From the NCBI GenBank assembly GCA_016716235.1, contig JADJWS010000001.1, forward strand, positions 1,612,001 to 1,676,000: a stretch of DNA of 64,000 nt, written 5' to 3'. Numbering within the stretch: position 1 is the first letter of the stretch; each line of letters begins with the position of its first letter. Positions 8,103-17,245 of the stretch are shown piece by piece. Origin of the DNA: Candidatus Defluviilinea gracilis (GTDB lineage Bacteria > Chloroflexota > Anaerolineae > Anaerolineales > Villigracilaceae). The notes under the pieces were generated by a model. That model was not told the origin of the DNA. It searched no databases and was given only the letters and a program-made list of their open reading frames with translations. The position numbers and the translations under genes were made by a program.

Positions 8103-9755
8103 TTACTTCAACATCGGCATTTTAATGCCGTGACGTTTCGCCGCCTCGAGGGCAATCTCATACCCGGCGTCGGCATGACGGACAACCCCCATGCCCGGGT
8201 CAGTCGTCAGCACGCGCTCCAACCTGCGAGCCGCTTCCGGCGTCCCGTCTGCCACGATCACCTGGCCCGCATGTTGCGAATACCCCATGCCCACGCCGCC
8301 GCCATGATGGAACGATACCCAGGTTGCCCCGCCCACGGCGTTGATCAGCGCGTTGAGGATCGCCCAATCTGAAATGGCGTCTGAACCGTCTTTCATCGAT
8401 TCGGTTTCCCTGTTCGGAGAAGCGACCGAGCCCGAATCCAAATGGTCGCGTCCGATCACGATCGGCGCTTGTACTTTGCCGCTCGCAACCAGTTCATTGA
8501 ACTTCAACCCGGCTTTGACTCGCTCGCCGTAACCCAGCCAGCAAATCCGCGCGGGCAATCCCTGAAACGGAACTTTCTCGCGCGCCATCTTCAACCAGCG
8601 ATGCAAATGCTCATCCTCGGGGAACAACTCCATGATCGCTTGATCGGTCGTGTAAATATCTTCCGTGTCGCCTGATAACGCCACCCAGCGAAAAGGACCC
8701 TTGCCCTCGCAAAACAATGGGCGAATATATGCGGGAACGAATCCAGGAAACTCAAACGCGTCGTTTACGCCGTTATTGAACGCTTGTTGCCGCAAGTTAT
8801 TTCCATAGTCGAACACTTCCGCGCCCGCGCGTTGAAATGCCAGCATGGCTTGCACATGTTTCGACATCGAATCCATCGCCATCTTTTTATATTTTTCTGG
8901 ATTCGACTTCCGCAACTCGTCTGCCGCGGCGATCGATACACCCGTCGGGACATAGAACAGCGCCTCATGCGCCGACGTTTGGTCTGTCACCACATCGGGG
9001 ACGACTCCACGCTTCGAGAGTTCGTCGTACACATCCGCCGCGTTGCCGATCAACCCAATGGATTTTGGGATTTGCTTCTCCTTGAACTCTTCAACAAGGG
9101 TCATCGCTTCCTCAAGATTATCCACGACCATATCCACGTAGCCGATGGCGCGGCGGCGTTCGGCGCGTTCGGGGTCCACTTCAACGATCAGCCCCACGCC
9201 TTCATTCATGGTAATGGACAGCGGTTGCGCGCCGCCCATACCGCCGAGACCGGCCGTGAGAACAAATTTGCCTTTCAGCGATCCCCAGCCTTTGAGCTTT
9301 GCCAACGCGCCGAACGTTTCGTAAGTGCCTTGCAAAATTCCCTGCGTGCCGATGTAGATCCACGAGCCAGCGGTCATCTGCCCGTACATGATGAGTCCCT
9401 TTTTGGCTAACTCATCGAAGTATTCCCACGTTGCCCAGTGCGGCACAATGTTCGAATTGGCGATCAACACTTTGGGCGCGTCTTTGTGACTCTTGAAAAC
9501 AACGACAGGCTTCCCCGATTGCACAAGGAGCGTTTCGTCCGCTTCAAGATTTTTCAACGACTCGAGGATCGCGTCGAACGACTCCCAATCGCGCGCGGCT
9601 TTTCCGCGTCCGCCGTAGACGACGAGATCGTCGGGCTTTTCCGCCACCTCGGGGTCGAGGTTGTTTTGGATCATGCGATACGCCGCTTCGCTGAGCCAGT
9701 CTTTGCAGGTGAGTTGAGCGCCGCGCGGCGCGCGGATAGTTCGAGGTGCAGACAT
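8103..9755 (-). CDS. hutU: urocanate hydratase
   Basis: 550 residues, full family length (about 550). The enzyme converts urocanate to 4-imidazolone-5-propionate in histidine degradation, using tightly bound NAD+. Recognisable blocks are GRGKAARDW, YGQMTAGSWIYIGTQGI, the NAD-binding TAGLGGMGGAQPLSITMNEG, ICWLGYGER, GRDHLDSGSVASPNRETE, and VSFHHGGGVGMGYSQHAG. The start has an AAGGAG 8 nt upstream, and a TATAAT lies further up. No hutH, hutI or other histidine-catabolic gene is in the window, so the pathway is either dispersed or partial here. Confidence 0.97.
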   Translation of the reverse strand: MSAPRTIRAPRGAQLTCKDWLSEAAYRMIQNNLDPEVAEKPDDLVVYGGRGKAARDWESFDAILESLKNLEADETLLVQSGKPVVVFKSHKDAPKVLIANSNIVPHWATWEYFDELAKKGLIMYGQMTAGSWIYIGTQGILQGTYETFGALAKLKGWGSLKGKFVLTAGLGGMGGAQPLSITMNEGVGLIVEVDPERAERRRAIGYVDMVVDNLEEAMTLVEEFKEKQIPKSIGLIGNAADVYDELSKRGVVPDVVTDQTSAHEALFYVPTGVSIAAADELRKSNPEKYKKMAMDSMSKHVQAMLAFQRAGAEVFDYGNNLRQQAFNNGVNDAFEFPGFVPAYIRPLFCEGKGPFRWVALSGDTEDIYTTDQAIMELFPEDEHLHRWLKMAREKVPFQGLPARICWLGYGERVKAGLKFNELVASGKVQAPIVIGRDHLDSGSVASPNRETESMKDGSDAISDWAILNALINAVGGATWVSFHHGGGVGMGYSQHAGQVIVADGTPEAARRLERVLTTDPGMGVVRHADAGYEIALEAAKRHGIKMPMLK

Positions 9756-9837
9756 GACGCGTCTCCTTGTTAATAATGATCTGTCGGCAATTATAGCCGA
9801 GGGGATTCATGTTCCAAAACATTGGGCATCCAAACAA

Positions 9838-9868
9838 AAAGAGGATGCCATGCGTTCGGCATCCTCTT
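9838..9868 (-). terminator. rho-independent terminator of the SCP2 gene
   Basis: The stem 'gaggatgcc'/'ggcatcctc' is followed on the minus strand by a T-rich tail, about 20 nt after the SCP2 stop codon. Confidence 0.85.
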
Positions 9869-9888
9869 GCTCAGTGAAACGAAGTCGA

Positions 9889-10212
9889 TCAGCGCTTGAA
9901 CAACGGCAACAACTTCATGATTTCAGTCATATCGCCCTCCACCTTGGCTTTGCCCATCATGAATGCCTTGGCAGGGTCGAGTTTTCCTTCCGCCACAGCC
10001 AGAATATCGTCCGTATCGGCGGTGACTTTGAAATCAGGGGAGGCATGAACGCCCTTGTTGATCGTAACCTTGCCGTCTTTGATTTCAGCGTTCCATTGAC
10101 CCGCCTGGGAACCAGTCACATTTAATTGAACGGAAGCGTTCACCCCTTTTGCCTGGTCGACCTGAAAACTCTTTGGAGCCATTGCAATTAGACCTTCGAT
10201 TGTGTAGGACAT
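9889..10212 (-). CDS. SCP2 sterol-binding domain protein
   Basis: 107 residues forming a single SCP2 lipid-transfer fold: an amphipathic start (YTIEGLIAMAPKSF), beta strands GQWNAEIKDGKVTINKG, then PDFKVTADTDDILAVAEGKLDPAKAFMMGKAKVEGDM, typical of bacterial stand-alone SCP2 proteins. These bind hydrophobic ligands; the physiological ligand is unknown. AAGGAG precedes the ATG by 8 nt, a TATAAT lies about 40 nt upstream, and a clear terminator follows, so it is a single-gene unit. Confidence 0.9.
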   Translation of the reverse strand: MSYTIEGLIAMAPKSFQVDQAKGVNASVQLNVTGSQAGQWNAEIKDGKVTINKGVHASPDFKVTADTDDILAVAEGKLDPAKAFMMGKAKVEGDMTEIMKLLPLFKR

Positions 10213-10287
10213 GATTTGTCTCCTTGAAAAATATGAGATCGAACAACAAGCGCATTATAGCACGTGAACAACGGGTATACTCCCGTC

Positions 10288-10746
10288 ATGCCCATCCTCC
10301 TCCGCCCCGCCACCGACTCTGACCTACCCATCCTCTACAAGCAACAACTCGACCCCGAAGCGACGACGATGGCGGCGTTCCCAGCACGGGATGAAGAGGC
10401 GTTTTACGCTCATACAAAAAAGATCATGGCGGACGAGTCGGTGATCTTCAGAATCATTGTCCACGATGAGCAAGTGGCGGGAAGCATCGGCAGTTGGGAA
10501 ATGGAAAGTCACCGCGAAGTCGGGTATTGGATCGGAAGGGAATTTTGGGGGAAGGGAATCGCGACGCAGGCATTGACGCAATATTTGGAGGTTGAAAAGA
10601 TACGTCCATTATCCGCGCATGTGGCGAAGCACAATGTTGGGTCGAAACGCGTGCTGGAGAAGAATGGATTCAAGGTCATTGGGGAGGATTCGTACACTAA
10701 TCCAGCAGGTGTGTTGGTGGATGAGTTCGTTTTGAAATTGGAGTAA
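10288..10746 (+). CDS. GNAT family N-acetyltransferase
   Basis: About 152 residues with the RimJ/RimL-like GNAT layout: ILLRPATDSDLPILY at the N-terminus, strand VAGSIGSWE, then the acetyl-CoA loop VGYWIGREFWGKGIATQAL, and the C-terminal NVGSKRVLEKNGFKVIGE. The substrate is unknown. The ATG at 10288 is preferred over the GTG at 10264 because a TATACT (10276-10281) stands 6 nt before it. The upstream codons are therefore probably promoter, and the mRNA leaderless. Confidence 0.88.
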   Translation: MPILLRPATDSDLPILYKQQLDPEATTMAAFPARDEEAFYAHTKKIMADESVIFRIIVHDEQVAGSIGSWEMESHREVGYWIGREFWGKGIATQALTQYLEVEKIRPLSAHVAKHNVGSKRVLEKNGFKVIGEDSYTNPAGVLVDEFVLKLE

Positions 10747-10790
10747 CTTGCCTTCAAGAAGTTCAGGATCGATACTCAATTTGATCTCTT

Positions 10791-10885
10791 GAACCGCGAA
10801 GTGACTCCATGGCGCCATGCGACACACGCTAAGGGCGCCAAATTTTAATTCCTTCTTTGCGTTCTTCGCGCTCTTAGCGGTAAAT
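10791..10885. repeat. word-like inverted repeat ('gaaccgcgaag..ctcttagcgg')
   Basis: Imperfect inverted arms 'accgcgaag' / 'cttcgcgctcttagcggt', related to 38727-38803. It lies between convergent genes and may serve as a terminator. Confidence 0.55.
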
Positions 10886-10903
10886 ATTGAAGCTTACCCA
10901 CCA

Positions 10904-11482
10904 TCAATCATCAGGGAGAGGGGTATGTTTCAACAGATACGTTGTCAAACTTCCATGTTGCGGCGGCATGGTATAGATGAAGAACAGGTCAGGCTCGTCG
11001 AACAGGGACGGTTCCCACTCAGGGAAATCTGCCGAGATCGAAACCAGCCTTGATCCGCGCTTCATCTGTTTCTCCAAATACGGAGCGAGCCGCGTAACTT
11101 CCCTCGATGTGGCGTAGATGAAAATAACATCCGCCTCGCTCAAATCCGTTTTGAGATAATTTCCCCATTTGAGTTGAATTTTATTCCCAAGCCCGCTTGC
11201 GACAATCCGCAACCAGATCAACGCGCATTGGACAGGTCCCACTTCGATGCCAACAGACTTTGCGCCAAATTCTTGCGCGGCGATCAACAACACGCGACCA
11301 TCGCCCGCGCCGAGATCGTAGAGAGTTTCATTCGGCTGAAGGTTCGCGGACTTCAACGCCTTGCGGATTCGGTCTGGATGCGTGGGACGCGAGGGCAATC
11401 CATACAATGCGGGGATGAAGACCCATAGCAAGCCGAGGAGGAAGAGAAAGAGGAAGAAGCCGTAGAGGATTAGGATGATCAT
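10904..11482 (-). CDS. membrane-anchored class I SAM-dependent methyltransferase
   Basis: 192 residues. An N-terminal TM helix (LILYGFFLFLFLLGLLWVFI) is followed by a Rossmann methyltransferase core with motif I YDLGAGDGRVLLIAA, motif II GIEVGP, and a later ADVIFIYATSREV strand. Short methyltransferases of this type are common and their substrate is not inferable. The hydrophobic N-terminus suggests action at the membrane. It is read as a single gene on the minus strand, with a MITE-like element immediately upstream. Confidence 0.82.
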   Translation of the reverse strand: MIILILYGFFLFLFLLGLLWVFIPALYGLPSRPTHPDRIRKALKSANLQPNETLYDLGAGDGRVLLIAAQEFGAKSVGIEVGPVQCALIWLRIVASGLGNKIQLKWGNYLKTDLSEADVIFIYATSREVTRLAPYLEKQMKRGSRLVSISADFPEWEPSLFDEPDLFFIYTMPPQHGSLTTYLLKHTPLPDD

Positions 11483-11510
11483 GGTAGTTGAGTCCGCTTT
11501 TGTAGATTAC

Positions 11511-11592
11511 AGGACTTACGCAGTTGGCGGGCAGTTGGACTGCCGCCGCCGCAGTGCAACTACGGCGCAACAGGTTCAACTGCGTAAGTCCT
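11511..11592 (-). mobile_element. 82-bp MITE-like element, copy 2 (inverted relative to copy 1)
   Basis: Both ends are intact: 'aggacttacgcagttg' and 'caactgcgtaagtcct' form a 16-bp perfect terminal inverted repeat. The interior is nearly identical to 6631-6712 on the other strand. No open frame. Confidence 0.8.
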
Positions 11593-11780
11593 AGATTAAG
11601 AATTTAACCGAGCAATCCTTGCGCTCTGTTTTGAAATACGGAGTCGCTGAGTCACGGGCTTTTTAAATTGGTTTATTTCGGCAGGCTCAATACAAGTTCT
11701 CAGCGTCTCTGTGCCTCGCCCGTCCCGATGCTTTTTCGGGAGTGGTTAGGTGTATTGCCCGATTATATGGAAAAGCGCGA
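11593..11780. other. intergenic sequence with word-like repeat
   Basis: No gene seen. Degenerate 'cggagtcgctgagtcacggg ... ctcagcgtctctgtgcctc' arms occur between the methyltransferase and MFS genes. Confidence 0.45.
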
Positions 11781-12926
11781 TCAATCATGATGGCGCGAAA
11801 CATACCACACAGCCGCCAGCCCGAGTACATTGAATAGTATCGCTACGCTGGTCACCAACGAAAAACCGACAGCATATAACGCGGGTCCAAGCAATGCCCC
11901 GAGCACACGCCCAACCGAATGAGCCGCGCCTGCCAGCGACAAGGTTGTCGCGCGAGCCGAAGGCATCACTTCCGACATCAGGGGAATGATGCTGACAATT
12001 GTAAATTCAAATGTGATATAGAACAGGAATAACCCCGTCAACGCTCCGAGTTGCGTGCGACCGATCAACGGCAGGAGGATCGCCGCCGCGCAGTTCGCAA
12101 GGATGCCGATCCCCGCCGCGCGCACTTTGCCCACGCGGTCGGCAAACAACGCGACGAATCCCTCCCCGCCCAATTCCGACAAGCCGATGAATACCGACGC
12201 GCCCGCCAGCGCGGCGATCTGCAGTTTGAATGAATCCTCCAACCACAAGGCAAAGGTGACGTTGATCACTTCATTCCCAGCCGTGATGGATAAACCGATC
12301 ATAAACGCGATCAACACCACAGGCGATTTGAGAATTTGCTTCAAGTTGCCAAACAACCCGTCTTCGTGATGAACGGGCTTTGTTGAATCGGTCAGCGTGA
12401 ATGCGATATATAAGAAAGCGAGCAAGCCCAACAAACCGAAGATCAAATAGGGCGTCGACCATGTATAACGGGAAAGGGTCCATCCCACCAACGGCGCTCC
12501 AAGCACAAACGCCAGCGACCACGCGAACTCAGTCACCGCAAGCGCCGTGCCGCGTTTTTCATACGCCACATGGTCGGCAATGTACGAGGACAACGACGGA
12601 TCGAAGAATGCTTTAGCCAACAGACCGAAAACAAGCGCAATGCCGAGCGTTGTTAGGGTGGGCGATATCGCCACCACTGCCGCGCCGCTCACGAACAAAC
12701 CCAGACCCAACAACATACCGAATTTACGTCCGCGCGCTTCGATGAGCGGGATGACAAACGCGGCGAATGCGCCAACCATGGCGCGCCGCGCGATCAACTC
12801 CGAGATGGCGTGGGGATCCACGCCAAGCCTGCTTGCAAAGACCGTGATGAACGGATAGATCATCCGATACGGCGTGTTGAGGATCACGCGGATGAGCGTG
12901 AACGTGACGAGTTTGAAGTAACTCAC
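11781..12926 (-). CDS. major facilitator superfamily transporter
   Basis: 381 residues with about 12 hydrophobic segments and two six-helix halves. The MFS loop 2-3 is represented by LIEARGRKFGMLLGLGL, and a second-half counterpart is ALFADRVGKVRAAGIGI. It is an inner-membrane secondary transporter, drug- or sugar-type, with unknown substrate. The start is GTG at 12926 with an AAGGA about 9 nt upstream. It is divergently arranged with the YbaK gene; the two share a promoter region of about 57 nt. Confidence 0.88.
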   Translation of the reverse strand: MSYFKLVTFTLIRVILNTPYRMIYPFITVFASRLGVDPHAISELIARRAMVGAFAAFVIPLIEARGRKFGMLLGLGLFVSGAAVVAISPTLTTLGIALVFGLLAKAFFDPSLSSYIADHVAYEKRGTALAVTEFAWSLAFVLGAPLVGWTLSRYTWSTPYLIFGLLGLLAFLYIAFTLTDSTKPVHHEDGLFGNLKQILKSPVVLIAFMIGLSITAGNEVINVTFALWLEDSFKLQIAALAGASVFIGLSELGGEGFVALFADRVGKVRAAGIGILANCAAAILLPLIGRTQLGALTGLFLFYITFEFTIVSIIPLMSEVMPSARATTLSLAGAAHSVGRVLGALLGPALYAVGFSLVTSVAILFNVLGLAAVWYVSRHHD

Positions 12927-12983
12927 AAAGATTTTTCCTTATTGACGATGTAATGGCTTTGGGGCATGGTATGATTTTACACG

Positions 12984-13499
12984 ATGGATGCTTCGTCTCC
13001 GCTCAGCGTGAAACCGCCCGCCAGCCTCGCATTGGATTCTCTGGGCATCGAACACCGCCTCTTTGTCCACGGGACGGCTGTTTCATCCTTCGAGGAAGCC
13101 GCGTCCGCCCGAAACCAGCGACCTGAGCAAGTTGTCCGCAGTATTTTGTTTCAGATACGAGCAGGCGAATTTGTGATGGTGCTAATCGCAGGACCCGTGC
13201 AGGTGAATTGGAAAAAACTGCGCGACCTCGTCAAACGTTCGCGCATCCGCATGGCAACCGAGGAGGAAGTGTTGGAAGTGACGGGTTACCGAGTCGGGAC
13301 GGTGAGTCCGTTTGGGGTGGCGAGTCAGTTCGAGGTCATGATTGACGCGAGCGTGTTGAAAGAGGATGAAGTCTCTATCGGGTCGGGAGTCCGCAATACG
13401 GCGATCATCATGAAGAGCGAGGATCTTCGTCGCGCGTTGAAAGACGCGGAAGTCGTTGCACTCGCGGAGGACTCTCCATCGCAAGGGTCGGTAAATTAA
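12984..13499 (+). CDS. YbaK/EbsC-type aminoacyl-tRNA deacylase
   Basis: 171 residues with the YbaK/ProX editing fold: a LDSLGIEHRLFVHGTAVSSFEEAA start, RPEQVVRSILFQ, VLIAGPVQVNWKKLRDLV containing the conserved basic residue, and GYRVGTVSPFGV, the family's GxxxGxxSPFG signature. Such proteins hydrolyse mischarged tRNAs such as Cys-tRNAPro. A TATGAT (12970-12975) lies 8 nt before the ATG, so the mRNA is probably leaderless. Confidence 0.88.
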   Translation: MDASSPLSVKPPASLALDSLGIEHRLFVHGTAVSSFEEAASARNQRPEQVVRSILFQIRAGEFVMVLIAGPVQVNWKKLRDLVKRSRIRMATEEEVLEVTGYRVGTVSPFGVASQFEVMIDASVLKEDEVSIGSGVRNTAIIMKSEDLRRALKDAEVVALAEDSPSQGSVN

Positions 13500-13522
13500 T
13501 AATTTCTATATGTTTGTTCGCT

Positions 13523-13596
13523 CGCAGTTGCACTGCGAGCGGGATGCAGTACAACTGCATCCCAAACAGGGAGATGACTCTCCATCGTAAGTCCTA
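13523..13596. repeat. degenerate repeat related to the MITE core
   Basis: Shares 'cagttgcactgcg', 'gcagtacaactgc' and a terminal 'cgtaagtcctac' with the 82-bp elements, but one end is lost. Probably a decayed copy. Confidence 0.45.
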
Positions 13597-13653
13597 CGTT
13601 CGCATCCGGTGTAAAATGACAGGGTTTTATTTTTCGGTTTATTTGAGGCGATC

Positions 13654-14631
13654 ATGATCCCATTGAAAGACCTGTTGAGGATGGCGAGCCGCACGTTCGC
13701 CATCGGCATTGAACAATTGCCCGCCGTGTTATGCGACGCGGGAACGGTGGCATACCTGCTCTTGCGCGTGTCCGATTATTTGGAGGACAACGAGGAGATG
13801 CCAGCGGAGAAAAAGATCGAACTGTTGAATCTGTGGGCGGATGTGCTGAACGGCTCGGCAAACGTGAGCGATCTCACGAGTCGGATTCAAGACGCCGACA
13901 CATCGAACCCAGACGCGGTGGTGGCACAGCATGCGGAGGATATTCTGGCGCGGCTGGCGCTACTCCCAAAAGAGGTGCGCGAGATCATCACGCCGCATGT
14001 GATTCACAGCACGCAGGGCATGGCGCGTTGGGTGGCGCGCGGACCGCAAGTGAACGACGAAGCCGACATGGACGATTACATGTTCGAGGTGGCGGGGCGC
14101 GTGGGCTATTTGCTCACGCATCTGTTCGCGTGGTATTCGTTGTTCATCCGTTTCCGCATCAAGGAGTTGCTCCCGCTCGCGCGCGAATTCGGGCTGGCTC
14201 TGCAAACCGTCAACGTGATTCGCGGCTTGAGGAAAGACTACGAGCGCGGCTGGGTGTACATCCCGAAAAAGTTTTTGGAAGCGGTGAATTTATCGGCGCA
14301 TGAATTATTCCTGCCAGAGAACCGCGCCGAGGCGATCAAAGTGTTGGACATGCTTGCCGACAAGGCGGAGCGTCACTTACACGCGGCACTCACTTGCGTA
14401 AAAACTCTTCCACGCTGGCAGCACCGCATCCGTCTCGCGTGCATCTTCCCACTCATGTTCGCCATCCGCACGCTCGCCATCAGCCGCCGCAACACGGACG
14501 TGTTCAACTCGGAGGCAAAAATGTCGCGCGAGGAAGTGAAACGCATCGTGCGTGACGCCACGCTCTGGGGCTGGTCGAACCGCTGGCTGGATCGGTATTC
14601 GAGAGAGTTGAATGTGGTGGCAGAAGAGTAA
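13654..14631 (+). CDS. squalene/phytoene synthase family protein
   Basis: 325 residues, close to the family's 280-350. The first aspartate-rich motif is seen as LLLRVSDYLEDN (about residues 37-48) and the second region as LALQTVNVIRGLRKDYERGWVYIP (about residues 185-210). Enzymes of this family condense two prenyl diphosphates head to head. The second motif normally reads RDxxxD, but here the first Asp is Gly (RGLRKD). Either metal binding is altered or the protein has another role. GAGG precedes the ATG by 5 nt. No other terpenoid gene is nearby, so the product (squalene, phytoene or something else) is open. Confidence 0.82.
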   Translation: MIPLKDLLRMASRTFAIGIEQLPAVLCDAGTVAYLLLRVSDYLEDNEEMPAEKKIELLNLWADVLNGSANVSDLTSRIQDADTSNPDAVVAQHAEDILARLALLPKEVREIITPHVIHSTQGMARWVARGPQVNDEADMDDYMFEVAGRVGYLLTHLFAWYSLFIRFRIKELLPLAREFGLALQTVNVIRGLRKDYERGWVYIPKKFLEAVNLSAHELFLPENRAEAIKVLDMLADKAERHLHAALTCVKTLPRWQHRIRLACIFPLMFAIRTLAISRRNTDVFNSEAKMSREEVKRIVRDATLWGWSNRWLDRYSRELNVVAEE

Positions 14632-14645
14632 AAAAACATCTAACC

Positions 14646-14730
14646 ACGAAGGGCACAAAGAACACAAAGGGGGAAAAGAGCTTGGTTTATAGGTTTGCCC
14701 CTTCGTGACCTTTGTGTACTTTGTGTTTAA
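14646..14730. repeat. word-like inverted repeat ('accacgaagggcacaaag..')
   Basis: Imperfect arms 'ccacgaagggcacaaagaacacaaag' and 'ccttcgtgacctttgtgtactttgtg' after the squalene-synthase-like gene. A possible terminator; same class as 58047-58146. Confidence 0.65.
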
Positions 14731-14798
14731 AAAGGTTCTCCCATTAAAAACGGCATAGTCATAATTGGGGTTAAGGTTTGGGGGTTATAATCCACGCC

Positions 14799-16106
14799 AT
14801 GAAACGGATCGGCTTACTTCTAATTTTTCTTGGTGCGGTGATGAGCGTCTTCCAGCCTGCGCGCGCGCAAAGCGACGAGCCGCTCGCGCTGGTGATGACC
14901 GCCGACGGGCCCATCATGCCGCCGATGTACGAGTACATCAAACGCGGGGTTGAAACGGCAGAACGAAGGAACGCCGAAGTCCTCATTATTCAACTCAACA
15001 CGCCGGGCGGGCTCATTAGCACAATGAAATCTATCGTTGCGATCATACGCGCCAGCGATGTGCCTGTAATCGTGTACGTTTCGCCGCGCGGCGCATGGGC
15101 AGGGAGCGCCGGCGCGCTCGTAACTATGTCGGGTCATGCTTCGGCAATGGCTCCTGAAACCGTCATCGGTTTTGCCAGCCCCGTGGGCGGCTCGGGAGAG
15201 GATCTTGGCGAAACGATGAAGGCAAAAGAGATGGAGGCGCTTACATCTCTTGCGCGTACTCTGACCGAACGACGCGGCGCTGAAGCCGTTAAGCTTGCCG
15301 AGGCAATGATCGTGGAAGCCAAAGCCGTCACTAACCAGGAGGCGCTCGAAGCCGGGTTCATAGACTTTGTTGTGGACGACATTGACGACCTGCTCGAATC
15401 GCTCAACGGTTTCACCGTGCAAATGAGCGATGGGCCGCGCGTGTTGAACACAGAAAACGCGGATGTCCAGCCGCTGGACATGAGTTTCATCGAGCGCTTC
15501 ATCCTCCTGCTGATTGACCCGAACATTGCGTTCCTCTTAATTGCCATCGGCGTGCAAGCCGTGCTCATCGAAATCTCCAGCCCGGGCGGATGGGTCGCGG
15601 GATTCATCGGCGTCGTCTGCCTCACGCTGGCGACGTACGGCGTGGGCGTGTTGCCCGTCAATTGGTTCGGATTTATTTTCATGGCAACCGCGTTCGTCTT
15701 ATTCATCCTCGATATCAAAGCGCCGACTCACGGCGCGTTAACCGCGGCAGGAGTCGCGTCGTTCATCGTCGGCGCGTTGGTGCTGTTCAATTCGCCGGGC
15801 ACGCCGCAATTCCAACGCGTGTCTGTCCCGTTGGTGATCGCCACCGGTATTTTGCTGGGTCTGTTTTTCTTCGGCATCCTCGTGTACGCGTTACGCGCGT
15901 TGCGCGTGCCGGTCAGCGTGGGGGTCGAGTCGCTCGCGGGAAAAATAGGAACAGTTCGAAGTTGGGATGAAGCGGGCGGGCAAGTCCAGTTAGAGTCCGA
16001 GTTGTGGAGCGCGTCATCAGTGAACGAATCTGAAAAAATCAGTAAGGGAGATAAAGTGGAAGTCGTCGAAGTCAGCGGAATCCGATTGAAAGTGAGAAAG
16101 AAGTAA
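14799..16106 (+). CDS. NfeD-like membrane serine protease
   Basis: 435 residues from the ATG at 14799. A TATAAT (14786-14791) ends 7 nt before it, so the reading frame from 14778 is not the true start. There is a signal peptide/TM start (MKRIGLLLIFLGAVMSVF..ARA). A ClpP/crotonase-fold protease domain follows, with IIQLNTPGGL and the nucleophile region PRGAWAGSAGALVTMSGH. About four TM helices come next (from ERFILLLIDPNIAFLLIAIG), then a C-terminal OB-fold NfeD domain (GKIGTVRSW..GQVQLESELWSA). These STOPP/NfeD proteases usually act with stomatin-type membrane proteins; no stomatin gene is adjacent. lipA follows after 38 nt. Confidence 0.9.
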   Translation: MKRIGLLLIFLGAVMSVFQPARAQSDEPLALVMTADGPIMPPMYEYIKRGVETAERRNAEVLIIQLNTPGGLISTMKSIVAIIRASDVPVIVYVSPRGAWAGSAGALVTMSGHASAMAPETVIGFASPVGGSGEDLGETMKAKEMEALTSLARTLTERRGAEAVKLAEAMIVEAKAVTNQEALEAGFIDFVVDDIDDLLESLNGFTVQMSDGPRVLNTENADVQPLDMSFIERFILLLIDPNIAFLLIAIGVQAVLIEISSPGGWVAGFIGVVCLTLATYGVGVLPVNWFGFIFMATAFVLFILDIKAPTHGALTAAGVASFIVGALVLFNSPGTPQFQRVSVPLVIATGILLGLFFFGILVYALRALRVPVSVGVESLAGKIGTVRSWDEAGGQVQLESELWSASSVNESEKISKGDKVEVVEVSGIRLKVRKK

Positions 16107-16144
16107 AGCGGGATACCATCCCGCTCCACGCTTCAACCCCCATT

Positions 16145-17089
16145 ATGTCTGTTACACCAACTCGAGACCGAATCATCCCCCCCAGCGACGTGCGCCCTCT
16201 GCGCCGCCCCGAATGGATCAAGGTGCGCGCGCCCGCGGGTGAAAATTACGAACGCATTCAAACGTTGATGCGCTCGAAATCGTTGCATACCGTGTGCGAA
16301 GAAGCGATGTGCCCGAACCTCGGCGAATGTTGGGGGAGCGGCACCGCCACGTTTTTGATGCTCGGCGACGTGTGCACGCGCACGTGCGGATTCTGCGACA
16401 TCAAACACGGCAAGCCGACGATGATGGATTGGGGCGAAGCCGAACGCGTGGCGCAAGCCGTCAAATCCATGGAGTTGAAACACGCGGTCATCACATCGGT
16501 GAATCGTGATGAGAGGCGGGATGGCGGCTCTCCGATTTTTGCTATGGTGATTCGCCGCATTCGAGAAGTTCTGCCAGGCTGTTCCATCGAAGTGTTGATC
16601 CCCGATTTCAAAGGTTCGATTGAGGCGTTGAAAATTGTGATGGACGCGCGACCTGAAATTTTGAATCACAACGTGGAGACCGTGCCGCGCTTGTTCAAGC
16701 AAGTCCAACCGCAGGATAACTACGATTGGGCGGCGGCGACTCTCTCGAACGCAAAGAAACTCGACCCCGATGTGTTGACCAAGTCTGGAATCATGGTCGG
16801 TCTCGGTGAAGAAATGGACGAGATCAAAGCCGTGATGCGCGATCAACGCTCATGGGGCGTGGACATTTTGACCATCGGTCAATACCTGCAACCGAGCAAG
16901 AAGCACATGCCCATTTCGAGATATTACACCATGGAAGAGTTCGCCGAACTGCGCGACTACGGCAAAGAGATCGGTTTCAAATGGGTCGAGTCGAATCCGC
17001 TGGTGAGGTCGTCGTATCACGCGGCGGAGCAGGTGAGGGCGTTGAGTGTGGTGCATCGGAAGTTGTATGGGGAGAGAGTGGAGAATTAG
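16145..17089 (+). CDS. lipA: lipoyl synthase
   Basis: 314 residues. This radical-SAM enzyme inserts two sulfurs into protein-bound octanoate to form lipoyl groups. The auxiliary cluster motif is CEEAMCPNLGECW (about residues 53-65), and the radical SAM CxxxCxxC is seen as CTRTCGFC, after GTATFLMLGDV. TSVNRDERRDGG and HNVETVPRLF are also standard blocks. The product lipoylates E2 of the 2-oxoglutarate dehydrogenase (30539-31765). It could also feed the lipoate-binding proteins of the sHdr locus at 40 kb, although that locus carries its own ligase. No obvious ribosome-binding site is visible. Confidence 0.96.
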   Translation: MSVTPTRDRIIPPSDVRPLRRPEWIKVRAPAGENYERIQTLMRSKSLHTVCEEAMCPNLGECWGSGTATFLMLGDVCTRTCGFCDIKHGKPTMMDWGEAERVAQAVKSMELKHAVITSVNRDERRDGGSPIFAMVIRRIREVLPGCSIEVLIPDFKGSIEALKIVMDARPEILNHNVETVPRLFKQVQPQDNYDWAAATLSNAKKLDPDVLTKSGIMVGLGEEMDEIKAVMRDQRSWGVDILTIGQYLQPSKKHMPISRYYTMEEFAELRDYGKEIGFKWVESNPLVRSSYHAAEQVRALSVVHRKLYGERVEN

Positions 17090-17245
17090 AGGATTAGAGG
17101 ATTAGAGAATTGGAGACTGGAGATTGAGACTCCCGCTGGCGAATCGTCGGCGGGAGTTTTTGGTTTCTCGGTTTGAATTGAGCGTATAATTTGTACAAAG
17201 GTAGTTGGGCTTCGTCGCCCATATGAGTTGGGTCTTATCAACACA

